Below are positions 34,935-44,148 of a DNA stretch of 64,000 bases, piece by piece. Position numbers and translations under genes: made by a program. Numbering within the stretch: position 1 is the first letter of the stretch; each line of letters begins with the position of its first letter. This DNA is from Sulfurimicrobium sp963779055 (GTDB lineage: Bacteria; Pseudomonadota; Gammaproteobacteria; Burkholderiales; Sulfuricellaceae), in contig CAVZWN010000004.1 in the NCBI GenBank assembly GCA_963779055.1, forward strand, positions 434,001 to 498,000, in the 5' to 3' direction. The notes under the pieces were generated by a model. It saw only the letters and a list, made by a program, of their open reading frames with translations, ran no database searches and was not told where the DNA came from.

Positions 34935-37763
34935 TCAGAGTGACGCTAGTAACTGATTCGCATCAGCCTGCTGCTGCGAACTCCCCTCTTTCAACACCTC
35001 TTCCAGAATTTCCTTAGCGCCTTCCTTATCGCCCATTTCTACATAAGCACGTGCAAGATCAAGCTTGGTGGCCACTTCTGCACCACCGCTCTCGCCTGCT
35101 GCTGCCTCTGCCATGTCTGTCGCAACGGCTGGCTCCTCAAGATCCAGGCTGATTCCGGAAAGATCCAGCTCTGGCATCAAGGATGAAGCTGGTTCCTCTG
35201 CCACACCAGGCGACTCAGTCTCAAGGTTGAAATTAAAATCAAGATGGTCTTCTTCAGGAACTGGCGTTGCGCCAAAATCAATAGACTCTTCTTCCACTTC
35301 AGTTGACGCGGGGGCTTCCGCTTCAGATACGGACTCAGCCGCTGGAAGATCGAAAGAAAAATCCGGCATTTCTTCAGCAATGATTTCCTCATGCGTTTCC
35401 GCTGTTTCAGCAGGTACCACCAGATCATCCAGTTCACTCGCTTCCGCCTCTATTACCGGCTCTTCTTCGGCAATATCACCCGCGGACTGGGGAGAAACCA
35501 GATCCCCCAGATCAAACTCCAGCGCCTGATCCGCTTCACTTCCGGAGGCGGGCGCTTCTGCAGCAACCGTTGGAGCCGGCTCCTCGGCATAAGCATCCAG
35601 ATTGAATTCAAGCGCTCCGGCGTCATCTTCAATTGGCTCTTCAATCGCAACGGAAGCCGCCATGGCCTCATCCAGAGTTTCCTCTGGGGCTTCCTCTGGA
35701 AGCGCATCATCCACGCCAAAATCCAGGCCAGGAGATAAGTCATCTGCAGCCTCATCAGCCTCGTTCAGGCCCTGCGTTGGCTCATTCAGATCGACGCCAT
35801 CCAGATCCAGCATCGCAGCAGCAACAGGCGCCACAGCAACCGCACTTTCAGGCACCGCAGCTTTTACCGCCCCACCTTCATGCGTAGCATAAAGCGGGTT
35901 ATTTGGATCTAGCGCACGGCCCATCTCTGCGGCCTTCTCCCACAATGGGCTGGCCTGACCGCCAATTGCGGCATACAGCTCACCGGCAAGCGTTTCGAAT
36001 GCAATCAGATTTTTCCTGGCAGCATAGATTTCCAGCAGCTTGAGATGAATCTCATGGCGCCCGGAGTCTTTTGCCATCGCCTCCTTGAGAATTTCTTCGG
36101 CCTGCGCATCGCGGCCGTACGCCATGTACACCTCTGCCTCGGCAATCGGGTCGACATCGTTGGTATCAATCGTGCCCAGACCAGCCTGGCTGAAATCAGT
36201 GAGGAAAGAAGTGTCGCCGGTATCCACCACGCCACCGGCTGTTTCACCAAAAACCGTATTAGCCTTGAGATCGCCGCCAGTCAGAATACTGTCTTCGAAA
36301 CTGGACAGACTCTTCCTGCGCCGCCGGTTAATTGCAACCAGCGCACCGCCACCCAGCAATACCAATGCGCCTGCAGCACCGGCCATGAACAAGGGATTAT
36401 CGGTCAAACCATCCAGCAGACCCGCCTCAGCCACTGGCTCGACTACAGGTTTGGGCTTGGCAGGCTCCACCACGGGTTTAGCGACAGACGCTTCCGGCTC
36501 TGGTTTAGGCTCAGCAGCTGGAGCAGCCACGGGTTCAACTGGTTTGGCTGGGGCCTCCGACGGCTTTTCCGCCTGCGCGGGCTCAGGCTTTACTTCAGCC
36601 TGCTTTTGCAGATCAGACAGATTCTTGTTTTTTAGCTCGATGAGCTGCTGCATTTCCTTGATATTTTTTTCCAGCGAGGCGATACGATCATTCGCTTCCT
36701 TGAGTGATTTTTCACGGGCGATCGTTTCTTCCTGCAGTGACTGCACCTTGCTTTGCAGTGACTGCATTTCCTTGCCGCTAGCTGCTTCGCCTTTAGTGAC
36801 TTTAAGCACATCCTTGCTGGTCACAGGAGGCGGAGCCGCTTTATCCTCAACCGCTGAGGTAATTTTGCCCTCGGCCATCTGCTTTGGTGCGTCGCCTTTT
36901 GGAGCCGGTGCTTCATCCACGGCAGCCGCGAGCTTCTGACGGTAAGCCTTCCAGTCTGCTGTATGCGCTCTCAATTCACGACCGGCCTCGGCACGCCCCA
37001 CGGATGCAATTTCCTGCTCATCCGGAACACGCAGAATCTGGCCGGTCTTAAGCCGGTGCATATTCTTGCCGGAGAATGCCTGCGTATTGGACTGGTACAG
37101 GGCCACCAGCATCTGCTCCAGATTGTAACCTTCCGGTTTCAACTGGGACGCAATCGCAGTCAGTGTTTCACCCTTTTTCACCGGACCATAGCTACCAGCA
37201 TCAACCGCTCCCTGCCTTGATTCAGCCGGTTTTCTCTCAGTCTTCCCCGCATCGCCACGAGCACTCGCCGCAGGCGCAGCAAAGCCTGATGAGGCCAGCG
37301 GGGCCGATGCGGACTTCACCATCGGGGCGGCAACTGGCTGAAAAGCCTGGGTAGCAGAAAAACCGGGGGGATCGAGCAGCACGGTATATTCGCGCAACAG
37401 ACGGCCAGCCGCCCAGTTCAACTCAACCAGCATATCCAGAAAGGGTTCGTTAATCGGCTGGGTGCTGGAAAGCTTGATGACTGGAGTGCCGTCTTTTTTC
37501 TCTTCAACACTGAATTTGATATCCAGCAAGGAGACATTACGATCAAGACGCGCCTCCTTGAAAGCATCCGCAGAGGCGAGGCGGGCCGCAATCGAGCCAA
37601 GTTCATCTTTCTGGGCCGATACGAGCTCGATTTCCGCCCGCAAGGGCTGGCCTAACGCCGAAGTAACTGTCAATCGCCCCAAACCGGCCGCATCCGCGGT
37701 CATTGGCGACAGGGCTAGCAAGCCCGCATAAACCCACGGTTTTAATTTGAATGTGCGCACCAT
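34935..37763 (-). CDS. fimV: FimV-family protein (type IV pilus/peptidoglycan hub)
   Basis: A 942-aa protein of the FimV family. Order: signal peptide (VYAGLLALSPMTADA/AG), FimV N-terminal domain (about 24-170, ALGQPLRAEIELVSAQ), a LysM domain (about 195-250, YGPVKKGETLTAIASQLK, RLKTGQILRVPDEQEI), a coiled coil (about 330-395), a Pro/Ala/Glu-rich linker, a membrane helix (LFMAGAAGALVLLGGGAL, about 460-478), TPR-like repeats, a very acidic region and the FimV C-terminal domain (LDLARAYVEMGDKEGAKEIL). FimV helps place type IV pilus components at the pole. It is preceded by a weak A/T-rich promoter region and followed by a terminator. Confidence 0.93.
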   Translation of the reverse strand: MVRTFKLKPWVYAGLLALSPMTADAAGLGRLTVTSALGQPLRAEIELVSAQKDELGSIAARLASADAFKEARLDRNVSLLDIKFSVEEKKDGTPVIKLSSTQPINEPFLDMLVELNWAAGRLLREYTVLLDPPGFSATQAFQPVAAPMVKSASAPLASSGFAAPAASARGDAGKTERKPAESRQGAVDAGSYGPVKKGETLTAIASQLKPEGYNLEQMLVALYQSNTQAFSGKNMHRLKTGQILRVPDEQEIASVGRAEAGRELRAHTADWKAYRQKLAAAVDEAPAPKGDAPKQMAEGKITSAVEDKAAPPPVTSKDVLKVTKGEAASGKEMQSLQSKVQSLQEETIAREKSLKEANDRIASLEKNIKEMQQLIELKNKNLSDLQKQAEVKPEPAQAEKPSEAPAKPVEPVAAPAAEPKPEPEASVAKPVVEPAKPKPVVEPVAEAGLLDGLTDNPLFMAGAAGALVLLGGGALVAINRRRRKSLSSFEDSILTGGDLKANTVFGETAGGVVDTGDTSFLTDFSQAGLGTIDTNDVDPIAEAEVYMAYGRDAQAEEILKEAMAKDSGRHEIHLKLLEIYAARKNLIAFETLAGELYAAIGGQASPLWEKAAEMGRALDPNNPLYATHEGGAVKAAVPESAVAVAPVAAAMLDLDGVDLNEPTQGLNEADEAADDLSPGLDFGVDDALPEEAPEETLDEAMAASVAIEEPIEDDAGALEFNLDAYAEEPAPTVAAEAPASGSEADQALEFDLGDLVSPQSAGDIAEEEPVIEAEASELDDLVVPAETAETHEEIIAEEMPDFSFDLPAAESVSEAEAPASTEVEEESIDFGATPVPEEDHLDFNFNLETESPGVAEEPASSLMPELDLSGISLDLEEPAVATDMAEAAAGESGGAEVATKLDLARAYVEMGDKEGAKEILEEVLKEGSSQQQADANQLLASL

Positions 37764-37905
37764 GCCACCCTCATTCTATCTATAATTTTGGATACGTTAA
37801 TTAACTTAACATCATATAGTTAGGGATGCAAGCTAAACTTATATGTCAGGTAGAACCAATCTCTTCTTGAAAAACAACATATTAGAGAGTGGATATAAAA
37901 AATAA

Positions 37906-37939
37906 ATAAAAAAGCCCGCCAATAAAATGGCGGGCTTTT
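37906..37939 (-). terminator. Rho-independent terminator downstream of asd
   Basis: On the minus strand AAAAGCCCGCC...GGCGGGCTTTTTTATTT forms an 8-bp G/C stem with an ATTTTATT-like loop, followed by T residues. It separates asd from fimV. The remaining gap (37764-37905) is A/T-rich and probably holds the fimV promoter; I could not fix its -10/-35 boxes. Confidence 0.85.
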
Positions 37940-37960
37940 CAAGCTAGCCTGAAATCTGCG

Positions 37961-39074
37961 TCAGGCCTCGATCAGGATGCGCAACATGCGGCGCAACGGT
38001 TCGGCCGCGCCCCACAGCAACTGATCGCCGACGGTAAAGGCGGACAGGTATTGCGGTCCCATGTTGAGTTTGCGCATGCGGCCTACGGGGACGGTCAGCG
38101 TTCCTGTGACTGCCGCCGGAGTCAGCTGTTCCATGGTGATCTGGCGATCGTTTGGCACCACTTTTACCCAATCGTTGTGCGCGGCGATGATGCCGTGAAT
38201 TTCATCCAGCGGAACATCCTGGGTCATCTTGATGGTCAGCGCCTGGCTGTGGCAACGCATCGCGCCGATGCGCACGCACAGGCCGTCAATCGGGATCTGG
38301 TTGCCGGAACGCCCGAGAATCTTGTTGCACTCGACCTGCGCCTTCCACTCTTCCTTGCTCTGGCCGGATTCGAGTGCCACGTCAATCCAGGGAATCAGCG
38401 AGCCTGCCAGCGGTACCGGCCAGGCATCCACGGGGTAGCTGTCGGAACGGATGAAATCGGCCACCTTGCGATCGATTTCCAGAATGGCGGAAGCCGGGTC
38501 ATCCAGCAGCGGCTTGACCTCGCCGTTGATCGCGCCCATCTGCTGAATCAGTTCGCGCATGTTGCGCGCACCTGCGCCGGAGGCTGCCTGGTAGGTCATG
38601 GGGCTGATCCATTCGATCAGGCCCTTATCGAACAGGCCGCCAATGGCCATCAGCATGAGCTGACACCGTGCAGTTACCGCCGACGTAGGTCTTGACGCCC
38701 TTGGCCAGGCCATCCTTGATCACATTCTTGTTGACCGGGTCGAGGATGATGATGGCCTCGTCCTTCATCCGCAGCGTGGAGGCCGCATCGATCCAGTAGC
38801 CCTGCCAGCCGGCAGCGCGCAGGTCACCATACACTTCCTTGGTGTAATCACCGCCCTGACAGGAAATGATGGCATCCATGGCCTTGAGCTCATTGATGTC
38901 TTTTGCATCCTTGAGCGGCGGCACATCCTTGCCGATGTCCGGGCCCTTGCCGCCAGGATTGGAGGTGGTAAAGAAAACAGGGTCGATCACATCGAAATCT
39001 TTTTCTTCACGCATACGCTGCATCAGCACCGAACCTACCATGCCGCGCCAGCCGATCAGACCTACTCGCATCAT
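37961..39074 (-). CDS. asd: Aspartate-semialdehyde dehydrogenase, +1 frameshift
   Basis: An enzyme reducing aspartyl phosphate to the semialdehyde, feeding Met, Thr, Lys and diaminopimelate. The N-terminal NADP loop is VGLIGWRGMVGSVLMQRM. The first frame ends with GVKTYVGGNCTVS, the active-site Cys being in GGNCTV. It continues in a second frame with LMLMAIGGLFDKGLIEWIS. Removing one base near 38660 gives GGNCTVSLMLMAIGG and a protein of about 370 aa, as in E. coli. The second half carries QIPIDGLCVRIGAMRCHSQA. As the gene is essential for cell-wall synthesis, I regard the break as an error in the sequence. Confidence 0.92.
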
Positions 39075-39090
39075 TTTGTTAACCTCAAGA

Positions 39091-39195
39091 TTGTGAAATG
39101 TGAAGCCACTCGGCTTCGCCTTCGTTGTGAAATGTGAAGCGTAAAAAGTACGGCCGTTCCCTTTTCACAGTGAAACGGCTTCACATTTTACGTTT
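39091..39195. repeat. Short repeated motif between asd and leuB
   Basis: The 16-mer TTGTGAAATGTGAAGC occurs at 39091-39106 and 39125-39140. An inverted version (GCTTCACATT) is at 39178-39187. A related GTGAAGCGTAA motif with its inverse ACGCTTCAC flanks the other side of leuB (40278-40342). Confidence 0.6.
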
Positions 39196-40259
39196 TACAG
39201 ATTCTTTACCACTGCATCGCCCATCGCGCTGCAAGATATTTTCTTTGTGCCTTCAGTATAAATATCTACCGTCCGATAGCCCTGCGCCAGCACTTTTTTG
39301 ACCGCATTTTCGATTCGAAGTGCGCCTTCCTCGTTACTGAAGGTGTAGCGCAGCATCATTGCTGCGGAAAGAATGGTTGCCAGCGGATTTGCAATATCCT
39401 TGCCTGCGATATCCGGTGCCGAGCCGTGGCTTGGTTCGTATAGACCCTTGTTATTGGCGTCCAGTGAAGCGGAAGGCAGCATACCGATGGAGCCGGTGAG
39501 CATGGATGCCTCATCGGAGAGGATATCGCCGAAAATATTGCCGGTAATCATCACGTCGAACTGCTTGGGCGCACGCACCAGCTGCATCGCGGCGTTATCC
39601 ACGTACATGTGCGACAACTCGACTTCAGGGTAATCCTTGTTCATTTCGGTGACAATTTCGCGCCACAGTTCAGTGGTTTCCAGCACGTTAGCCTTGTCCA
39701 CCGAGCACATCTTGCGGCTACGCTTCATGGCAATCTCGTAACCGACTTTGGCGATGCGGCGGATCTCGGATTCCGAGTAACGCATGGTGTTGATACCTTC
39801 GCGCTCACCCTTGTCATTGACCTGCACGCCACGCGGCTGACCGAAATAAATATCGCCTGTCAGTTCGCGCACGATCATGAGGTCCAGTCCCGACACTACT
39901 TCCGGCTTGAGCGTGGAGGCGCTGGCCAGTTCCGGATAAAGCAGCGCCGGGCGCAGGTTGGCGAACACGCCCATGCCCTTGCGGATACGCAGCAAACCCT
40001 GCTCCGGGCGCATCGGACGCGGCAGTGCGTCATATTCCCAGCCCCCCACGGCGCCCAGCAACACGGCATCCGAAGCCTGCGCCAGTTTCATGGTGGCTTC
40101 GGGCAAAGGATCGCCCGCCGCATCGTAGCCGGCGCCGCCGATATGCGCCTGCTCCAGTTCAATCTTCATGCCGTCGCTAGCCAGTGCTTTCAACACTTTC
40201 ACTGCCTGAGCAACGATCTCCGGCCCGATTCCGTCACCGGGCAATACTGCGATTTTCAT
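39195..40259 (-). CDS. leuB: 3-isopropylmalate dehydrogenase
   Basis: A 354-aa NAD-dependent dehydrogenase of leucine synthesis. The substrate loop is LRPALLYPELASASTLKPE, with RELTGDIYFGQPRG and ANVLETTELWREIV. The NAD adenine site is YEPSHGSAPDIAGKDIANPL. The metal-binding Asp residues are in DILSDEASM. It lies between leuD and asd, the usual betaproteobacterial order (leuC-D-B-asd). Confidence 0.97.
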   Translation of the reverse strand: MKIAVLPGDGIGPEIVAQAVKVLKALASDGMKIELEQAHIGGAGYDAAGDPLPEATMKLAQASDAVLLGAVGGWEYDALPRPMRPEQGLLRIRKGMGVFANLRPALLYPELASASTLKPEVVSGLDLMIVRELTGDIYFGQPRGVQVNDKGEREGINTMRYSESEIRRIAKVGYEIAMKRSRKMCSVDKANVLETTELWREIVTEMNKDYPEVELSHMYVDNAAMQLVRAPKQFDVMITGNIFGDILSDEASMLTGSIGMLPSASLDANNKGLYEPSHGSAPDIAGKDIANPLATILSAAMMLRYTFSNEEGALRIENAVKKVLAQGYRTVDIYTEGTKKISCSAMGDAVVKNL

Positions 40260-40344
40260 TGGTAAATTCCATTAGCGGTGAAGCGTAAGGCATGAGGGGA
40301 AAAATCGAGGACTGACGCTCCCACCCACCTCTAACGCTTCACGG

Positions 40345-40984
40345 TTATTCAAACAGCCACGGCGCTTCCTGCTTGCGCCGCTCTTCATAAGCCGAAATTT
40401 TGTCTGCATGCTGCAGGGTCAGGCCGATATCATCCAGGCCATGCAGCAGGCAGTACTTGCGAAAACTGTCCACTTCGAAACTGAACACATGCCCGCCAGG
40501 CGTGGTAACCGTTTGCGCCTCCAGATCGACAATCAGCCGGTATCCCGGCTGCTACTGCCACTTCCGCGAACAATTGATCGACACCCTCGGTGTCCAGCAC
40601 GATGGGTAAAATGCCGTTCTTGAAACAGTTGTTGAAAAAGATATCCGCAAAGCTGGGCGCAATCACGGCCCGGAAACCATAGTCCAGCAGCGCCCAGGGT
40701 GCATGCTCACGGCTCGACCCGCAGCCGAAGTTTTCGCGCGCGACAAGAATCTCCGCACCCTGATAGCGCGGCTGATTGAGCACAAAATCCGGATTGAGCG
40801 GCCGGCCGGAATTATCCATACCCGGCTCACCATGATCGAGATAGCGCCATTCGTCGAACAGGTTCGGTCCGAAACCGCTGCGCTTGATGGATTTCAGGAA
40901 CTGCTTGGGGATGATGGCATCGGTATCGACATTGGCACGGTCCAGCGGTGCCGCAAGACCATCCAGGAGCGTAAATTTTTCCAT
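40345..40984 (-). CDS. leuD: 3-isopropylmalate dehydratase small subunit, +1 frameshift
   Basis: The small (swivel) subunit of isopropylmalate isomerase, partner of LeuC. The conserved part LDRANVDTDAIIPKQFLKS, ENFGCGSSREHAPWALLD and FADIFFNNCFKNGILPIV is intact. The frame then runs into an unrelated tail after AVAAG. The family's normal end (YRLIVDLEAQTV, then GLDDIGLTLQHADKISAYEE) lies in the next frame up to TAA at 40345. An extra G in the run at 40544-40546 explains this. The corrected length is about 212 aa, the family norm. Confidence 0.92.
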
Positions 40985-40990
40985 TTCGGG

Positions 40991-41221
40991 CTACTTCTTC
41001 TCTTCTGCAGTCTGTTCTATTTTTTCACCCACAATGGACATATCCTTCCCTATCCCTTGCAGCACAGGGCTATTTTTTTCCTCGCCCTTGCGTTCGATCT
41101 TGTTGCCCAGGCTGGCCGTACCCTTGCCCACACCCTGAACCGTGTTGCAACCAGCCAGAAACAGCACACACAATGCCGGTAGAAGTATTTTCAGAACACG
41201 CATATTCATTATCGACCTCAA
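40991..41221 (-). CDS. Entericidin-like small lipoprotein
   Basis: A 76-aa lipoprotein: signal sequence VLKILLPALCVLF with lipobox LAGC, and the mature part TVQGVGKGTASLGNKIERKG resembling the entericidin EcnA/B family. It is Lys/Glu-rich and lacks other cysteines. Its ATG overlaps the leuC stop (ATGA) and its stop is 6 bp before leuD, so it is an integral member of the leu transcript. This insertion between leuC and leuD is common in Betaproteobacteria. Function unknown; entericidins have been tied to membrane stability. Confidence 0.82.
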   Translation of the reverse strand: MRSIMNMRVLKILLPALCVLFLAGCNTVQGVGKGTASLGNKIERKGEEKNSPVLQGIGKDMSIVGEKIEQTAEEKK

Positions 41222-42621
41222 ACTTTGCGTACATCCGTGAAATGACCCGCAATCGCGGCCGCAGCCGCCATTTCAGGGCTGACCAGATGGGTACGCCCAG
41301 CAGGCCCCTGACGACCCTCAAAATTACGGTTGGAAGTTGAAGCGCAACGCTCACCCGGCTCCAGGCGGTCGGCGTTCATCGCCAGGCACATGGAACAGCC
41401 AGGCTCACGCCACTCGAAGCCTGCAGCAACAAAAATCTTGTCCAGGCCCTCTTTCTCCGCCTGTTTTTTCACCAGGCCGGAGCCCGGCACCACCAGCGCC
41501 AGCTTGATGCCTTCAGCCACATGCCGGCCTTTCGCAACAGCAGCGGCAGCGCGCAGGTCTTCGATGCGCGAATTGGTGCAGGAACCAATAAAGACCTTGT
41601 CCACAGCGATCTGGTTCATCGGCGTATTGGCCTGCAGGCCCATATAAGCCAGCGCCCGCTCCATGCCGCCACGTTTAACGGGATCGGCTTCGCGTGCCGG
41701 ATCGGGCACGCAGTCATCAATCGCCACAACCATCTCTGGTGAAGTGCCCCATGTAACCTGAGGCTTGATGGCAGCGCCATCCAGATCCACAACGCAATCG
41801 AATTCAGCACCCTCATCGCTATGCAAGTTGCGCCAGTTGGCGACAGCCTGCTCCCAGGTCGCACCCGACGGCGCGAAAGGCCGTCCCTTGACGTAATCGA
41901 TCGTCGTATCGTCCACCGCCACCATCCCGGCGCGGGCACCGGCCTCAATCGCCATGTTGCACAGGGTCATACGCCCTTCCATGGAAAGGTTGCGTATCGC
42001 CGAACCGGAAAATTCGATGGCATAGCCGTTGCCGCCAGCAGTGCCGATCTTGCCGATCACCGCCAGCGCGATGTCCTTGGCTGTGACCCCCTTGCCAAGA
42101 CCGCCTTCCACCCTGACCAGCATGGTTCTGGATTTTTTCTGCAACAGGCATTGCGTAGCCAGCACATGCTCCACTTCGGACGTGCCGATGCCATGCGCCA
42201 ATGCGCCAAATGCACCATGCGTGCTGGTATGGGAATCGCCGCAGACCACAGTCATACCGGGAAGCGTGGCACCTTGCTCGGGACCGATCACGTGAACAAT
42301 GCCCTGACGCACATCCGACATCTTGAATTCGGTTATTCCATAAAAATCGCAGTTCTGGTCCAGGGTGTCCACTTGCAGGCGTGAAATGGGATCGGCAATA
42401 CCATTCTTGCGATCCGTGGTGGGCACATTGTGATCCGCCACGGCCAGATTGGCGGACAGCCTCCACGGCTTGCGACCGGCCAGCCGCAAGCCCTCGAAGG
42501 CTTGCGGGCTGGTGACCTCATGCAGCAGATGGCGATCGATATAAAGCAGCGTGGTGCCATCGGGTTCTGTGTGTACCACATGGGACTGCCACAATTTTTC
42601 GTACAGCGTTTGTGCGCTCAT
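41218..42621 (-). CDS. leuC: 3-isopropylmalate dehydratase large subunit
   Basis: A 467-aa aconitase-family enzyme with a [4Fe-4S] cluster. Cluster ligands lie in VFIGSCTNSRIEDLR and in the EPGCSMCLAMN segment (C-x2-C). Other motifs are VCGDSHTSTHGAFGALAHG and GNGYAIEFSGSAI. It forms the isomerase with LeuD. It starts the leuC-(lipoprotein)-D-B-asd cluster. The 91-bp gap upstream has no clear regulator site. Confidence 0.97.
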   Translation of the reverse strand: MSAQTLYEKLWQSHVVHTEPDGTTLLYIDRHLLHEVTSPQAFEGLRLAGRKPWRLSANLAVADHNVPTTDRKNGIADPISRLQVDTLDQNCDFYGITEFKMSDVRQGIVHVIGPEQGATLPGMTVVCGDSHTSTHGAFGALAHGIGTSEVEHVLATQCLLQKKSRTMLVRVEGGLGKGVTAKDIALAVIGKIGTAGGNGYAIEFSGSAIRNLSMEGRMTLCNMAIEAGARAGMVAVDDTTIDYVKGRPFAPSGATWEQAVANWRNLHSDEGAEFDCVVDLDGAAIKPQVTWGTSPEMVVAIDDCVPDPAREADPVKRGGMERALAYMGLQANTPMNQIAVDKVFIGSCTNSRIEDLRAAAAVAKGRHVAEGIKLALVVPGSGLVKKQAEKEGLDKIFVAAGFEWREPGCSMCLAMNADRLEPGERCASTSNRNFEGRQGPAGRTHLVSPEMAAAAAIAGHFTDVRKV

Positions 42622-42712
42622 TAACAGAAATTCTGGGAAAAACGCAAATTATTGCACAGTCACCAGCATGCAAACAATTACAAACGCGCAAACAAGCAGA
42701 ACCGGCACTGCA

Positions 42713-43420
42713 TTATCGCTCCAGCCCCAGTATCCAGCGGCTATAGATAGCGGATGCATTTGCATTGAGTTTTTTGATACGTTCCGGCAAACCCCACCGC
42801 ATCTGCTGGGCCGTTTCAACAGCCGGACTGTTCAGGGAGGCCTGAATTTCAGCCTCGCCAATTTCACTCCACTCCGTGACCATTTCTTCGGTCATTTCGA
42901 CATGACACTGCATGGCCAGATGCTTGCCCAGAGCAAAGCCCTGATTGGCGCAATGGGCGTTCCTCAAGATAATGCTGGCATCTGGCGGAATGGAAAATGT
43001 TTCGCCATGCCAGTGAAAAGCTTCAAACGACCTCACATCCCCGAACCACGCCTCGGCGACCGGGTTGTTCGCAACCCTGATTTCTCCCCAACCAATTTCC
43101 TTGACCGGATTCGGCCCTACCGTGCCACCCAGCGCCCTGGCCATGAGCTGGCCGCCGAGGCAATGGCCCATCACAGGAATGCCCGCAGCAACGGCCTTCC
43201 GGATCAAGTCCAGCGCTGAGGGTATCCATGGCAGATCGTCATTGACGCTCATCGGCCCGCCCATGAACACCAGACCGGAAAACGCATGCACATCCTCGGG
43301 CACTGGCGCGCCTTCGTCTATCCGGATCAGCTGCCAGGAAATATTTCTTTCATCCAGGAATGTGGCAAAATAACCCGGACCTTCACTCCGGGCATGACGG
43401 AAAATTGCAACCGGTTTCAT
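42713..43420 (-). CDS. Class I glutamine amidotransferase-like protein
   Basis: A 235-aa class I amidotransferase domain protein (GuaA-like N-domain, as in YfeJ). The nucleophile is Cys in IPVMGHCLGGQLMARAL; His and Glu are in MQCHVEMTEEMV. LVFMGGPMSVNDDLPW is the oxyanion segment. No synthase domain is fused, so the acceptor is unknown. Related proteins have been connected to toxin or amine processing, but without evidence here. It is divergent from the protease gene at 43441, 20 bp apart. Confidence 0.85.
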   Translation of the reverse strand: MKPVAIFRHARSEGPGYFATFLDERNISWQLIRIDEGAPVPEDVHAFSGLVFMGGPMSVNDDLPWIPSALDLIRKAVAAGIPVMGHCLGGQLMARALGGTVGPNPVKEIGWGEIRVANNPVAEAWFGDVRSFEAFHWHGETFSIPPDASIILRNAHCANQGFALGKHLAMQCHVEMTEEMVTEWSEIGEAEIQASLNSPAVETAQQMRWGLPERIKKLNANASAIYSRWILGLER

Positions 43421-43440
43421 TTTGAGGAACCCCTGGCATC

Positions 43441-44091
43441 ATGAAAAAAATCTATTCTAGCTTAAGCCTTGCCGCCGCGCTGCTCTTCTCCACTTCTGCC
43501 CTCGCCACCAATGTCAGCGTCGTCGGACTGTTCGGCGGCAAGGCGGTCGTCACTATCAATGGCGGGGCCCAGAAACTGCTCAAGGCGGGCGAAAAAACAC
43601 CGGAGGGCGTAAAACTCATCAGTGCCGACTCTAATCAGGCTGTACTGGAGATTGATGGCAAACAACAAGCCCTGGGTCTGGGCCAGGGCGTTTCAACCGG
43701 AGGCGTGCAGGACTCTGGTGGCAATGCCAGCGTCACTCTGACCGCCGACGCGCAGGGACACTTCATCGTCACCGGCAGCATCAATGGCAGCCCCACCCGA
43801 TTTCTCGTCGACACCGGCGCCAGCTCCATCAGTATGAGCAGCGCTGAAGCCAAACGGCTGGGCATTTCCTATCTCAAAGGTCAGAAGGCCCTATCTTCGA
43901 CTGCCAATGGCATCGTGCAGGTCTATCGAGTCAGTCTGAACAGTGTCAAATTAGGCGATATCAGCCTTAATGGTGTTGAGGGCGTTGTGCATGAAAGCGC
44001 CATGCCCGTGGTCCTGCTGGGCATGAGCTTCCTTAACCGTGTAAACATGAAGCGTGAGGGGGATAGCATGGTGCTGACCAAACGGTTCTGA
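43441..44091 (+). CDS. Secreted retropepsin-like aspartic protease
   Basis: A 216-aa exported protein with signal peptide (SLAAALLFSTSALA/TN). The mature N-terminus has a beta-rich domain (VSVVGLFGGKAVVTINGG). The C-terminal half (about 115-216) is a TIGR02281-type retropepsin domain: active-site FLVDTGASSISMS, EAKRLGISY and the flap-like LLGMSFLNRVNM. Such single-domain enzymes would act as dimers in the periplasm. Substrate unknown. It ends just before a strong bidirectional terminator. Confidence 0.88.
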   Translation: MKKIYSSLSLAAALLFSTSALATNVSVVGLFGGKAVVTINGGAQKLLKAGEKTPEGVKLISADSNQAVLEIDGKQQALGLGQGVSTGGVQDSGGNASVTLTADAQGHFIVTGSINGSPTRFLVDTGASSISMSSAEAKRLGISYLKGQKALSSTANGIVQVYRVSLNSVKLGDISLNGVEGVVHESAMPVVLLGMSFLNRVNMKREGDSMVLTKRF

Positions 44092-44108
44092 AAACCTGAA
44101 GCTCTTTT

Positions 44109-44139
44109 AAAAAAAATCCCGCATGTGCGGGATTTTTTT
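44109..44139. terminator. Bidirectional Rho-independent terminator
   Basis: AAAAAAAATCCCGCATGTGCGGGATTTTTTT has a stem of ATCCCGCA/TGCGGGAT flanked by A and T tracts on both sides. It serves the retropepsin gene (plus) and folE2 (minus). Confidence 0.93.
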
Positions 44140-44148
44140 GGCACTCGG

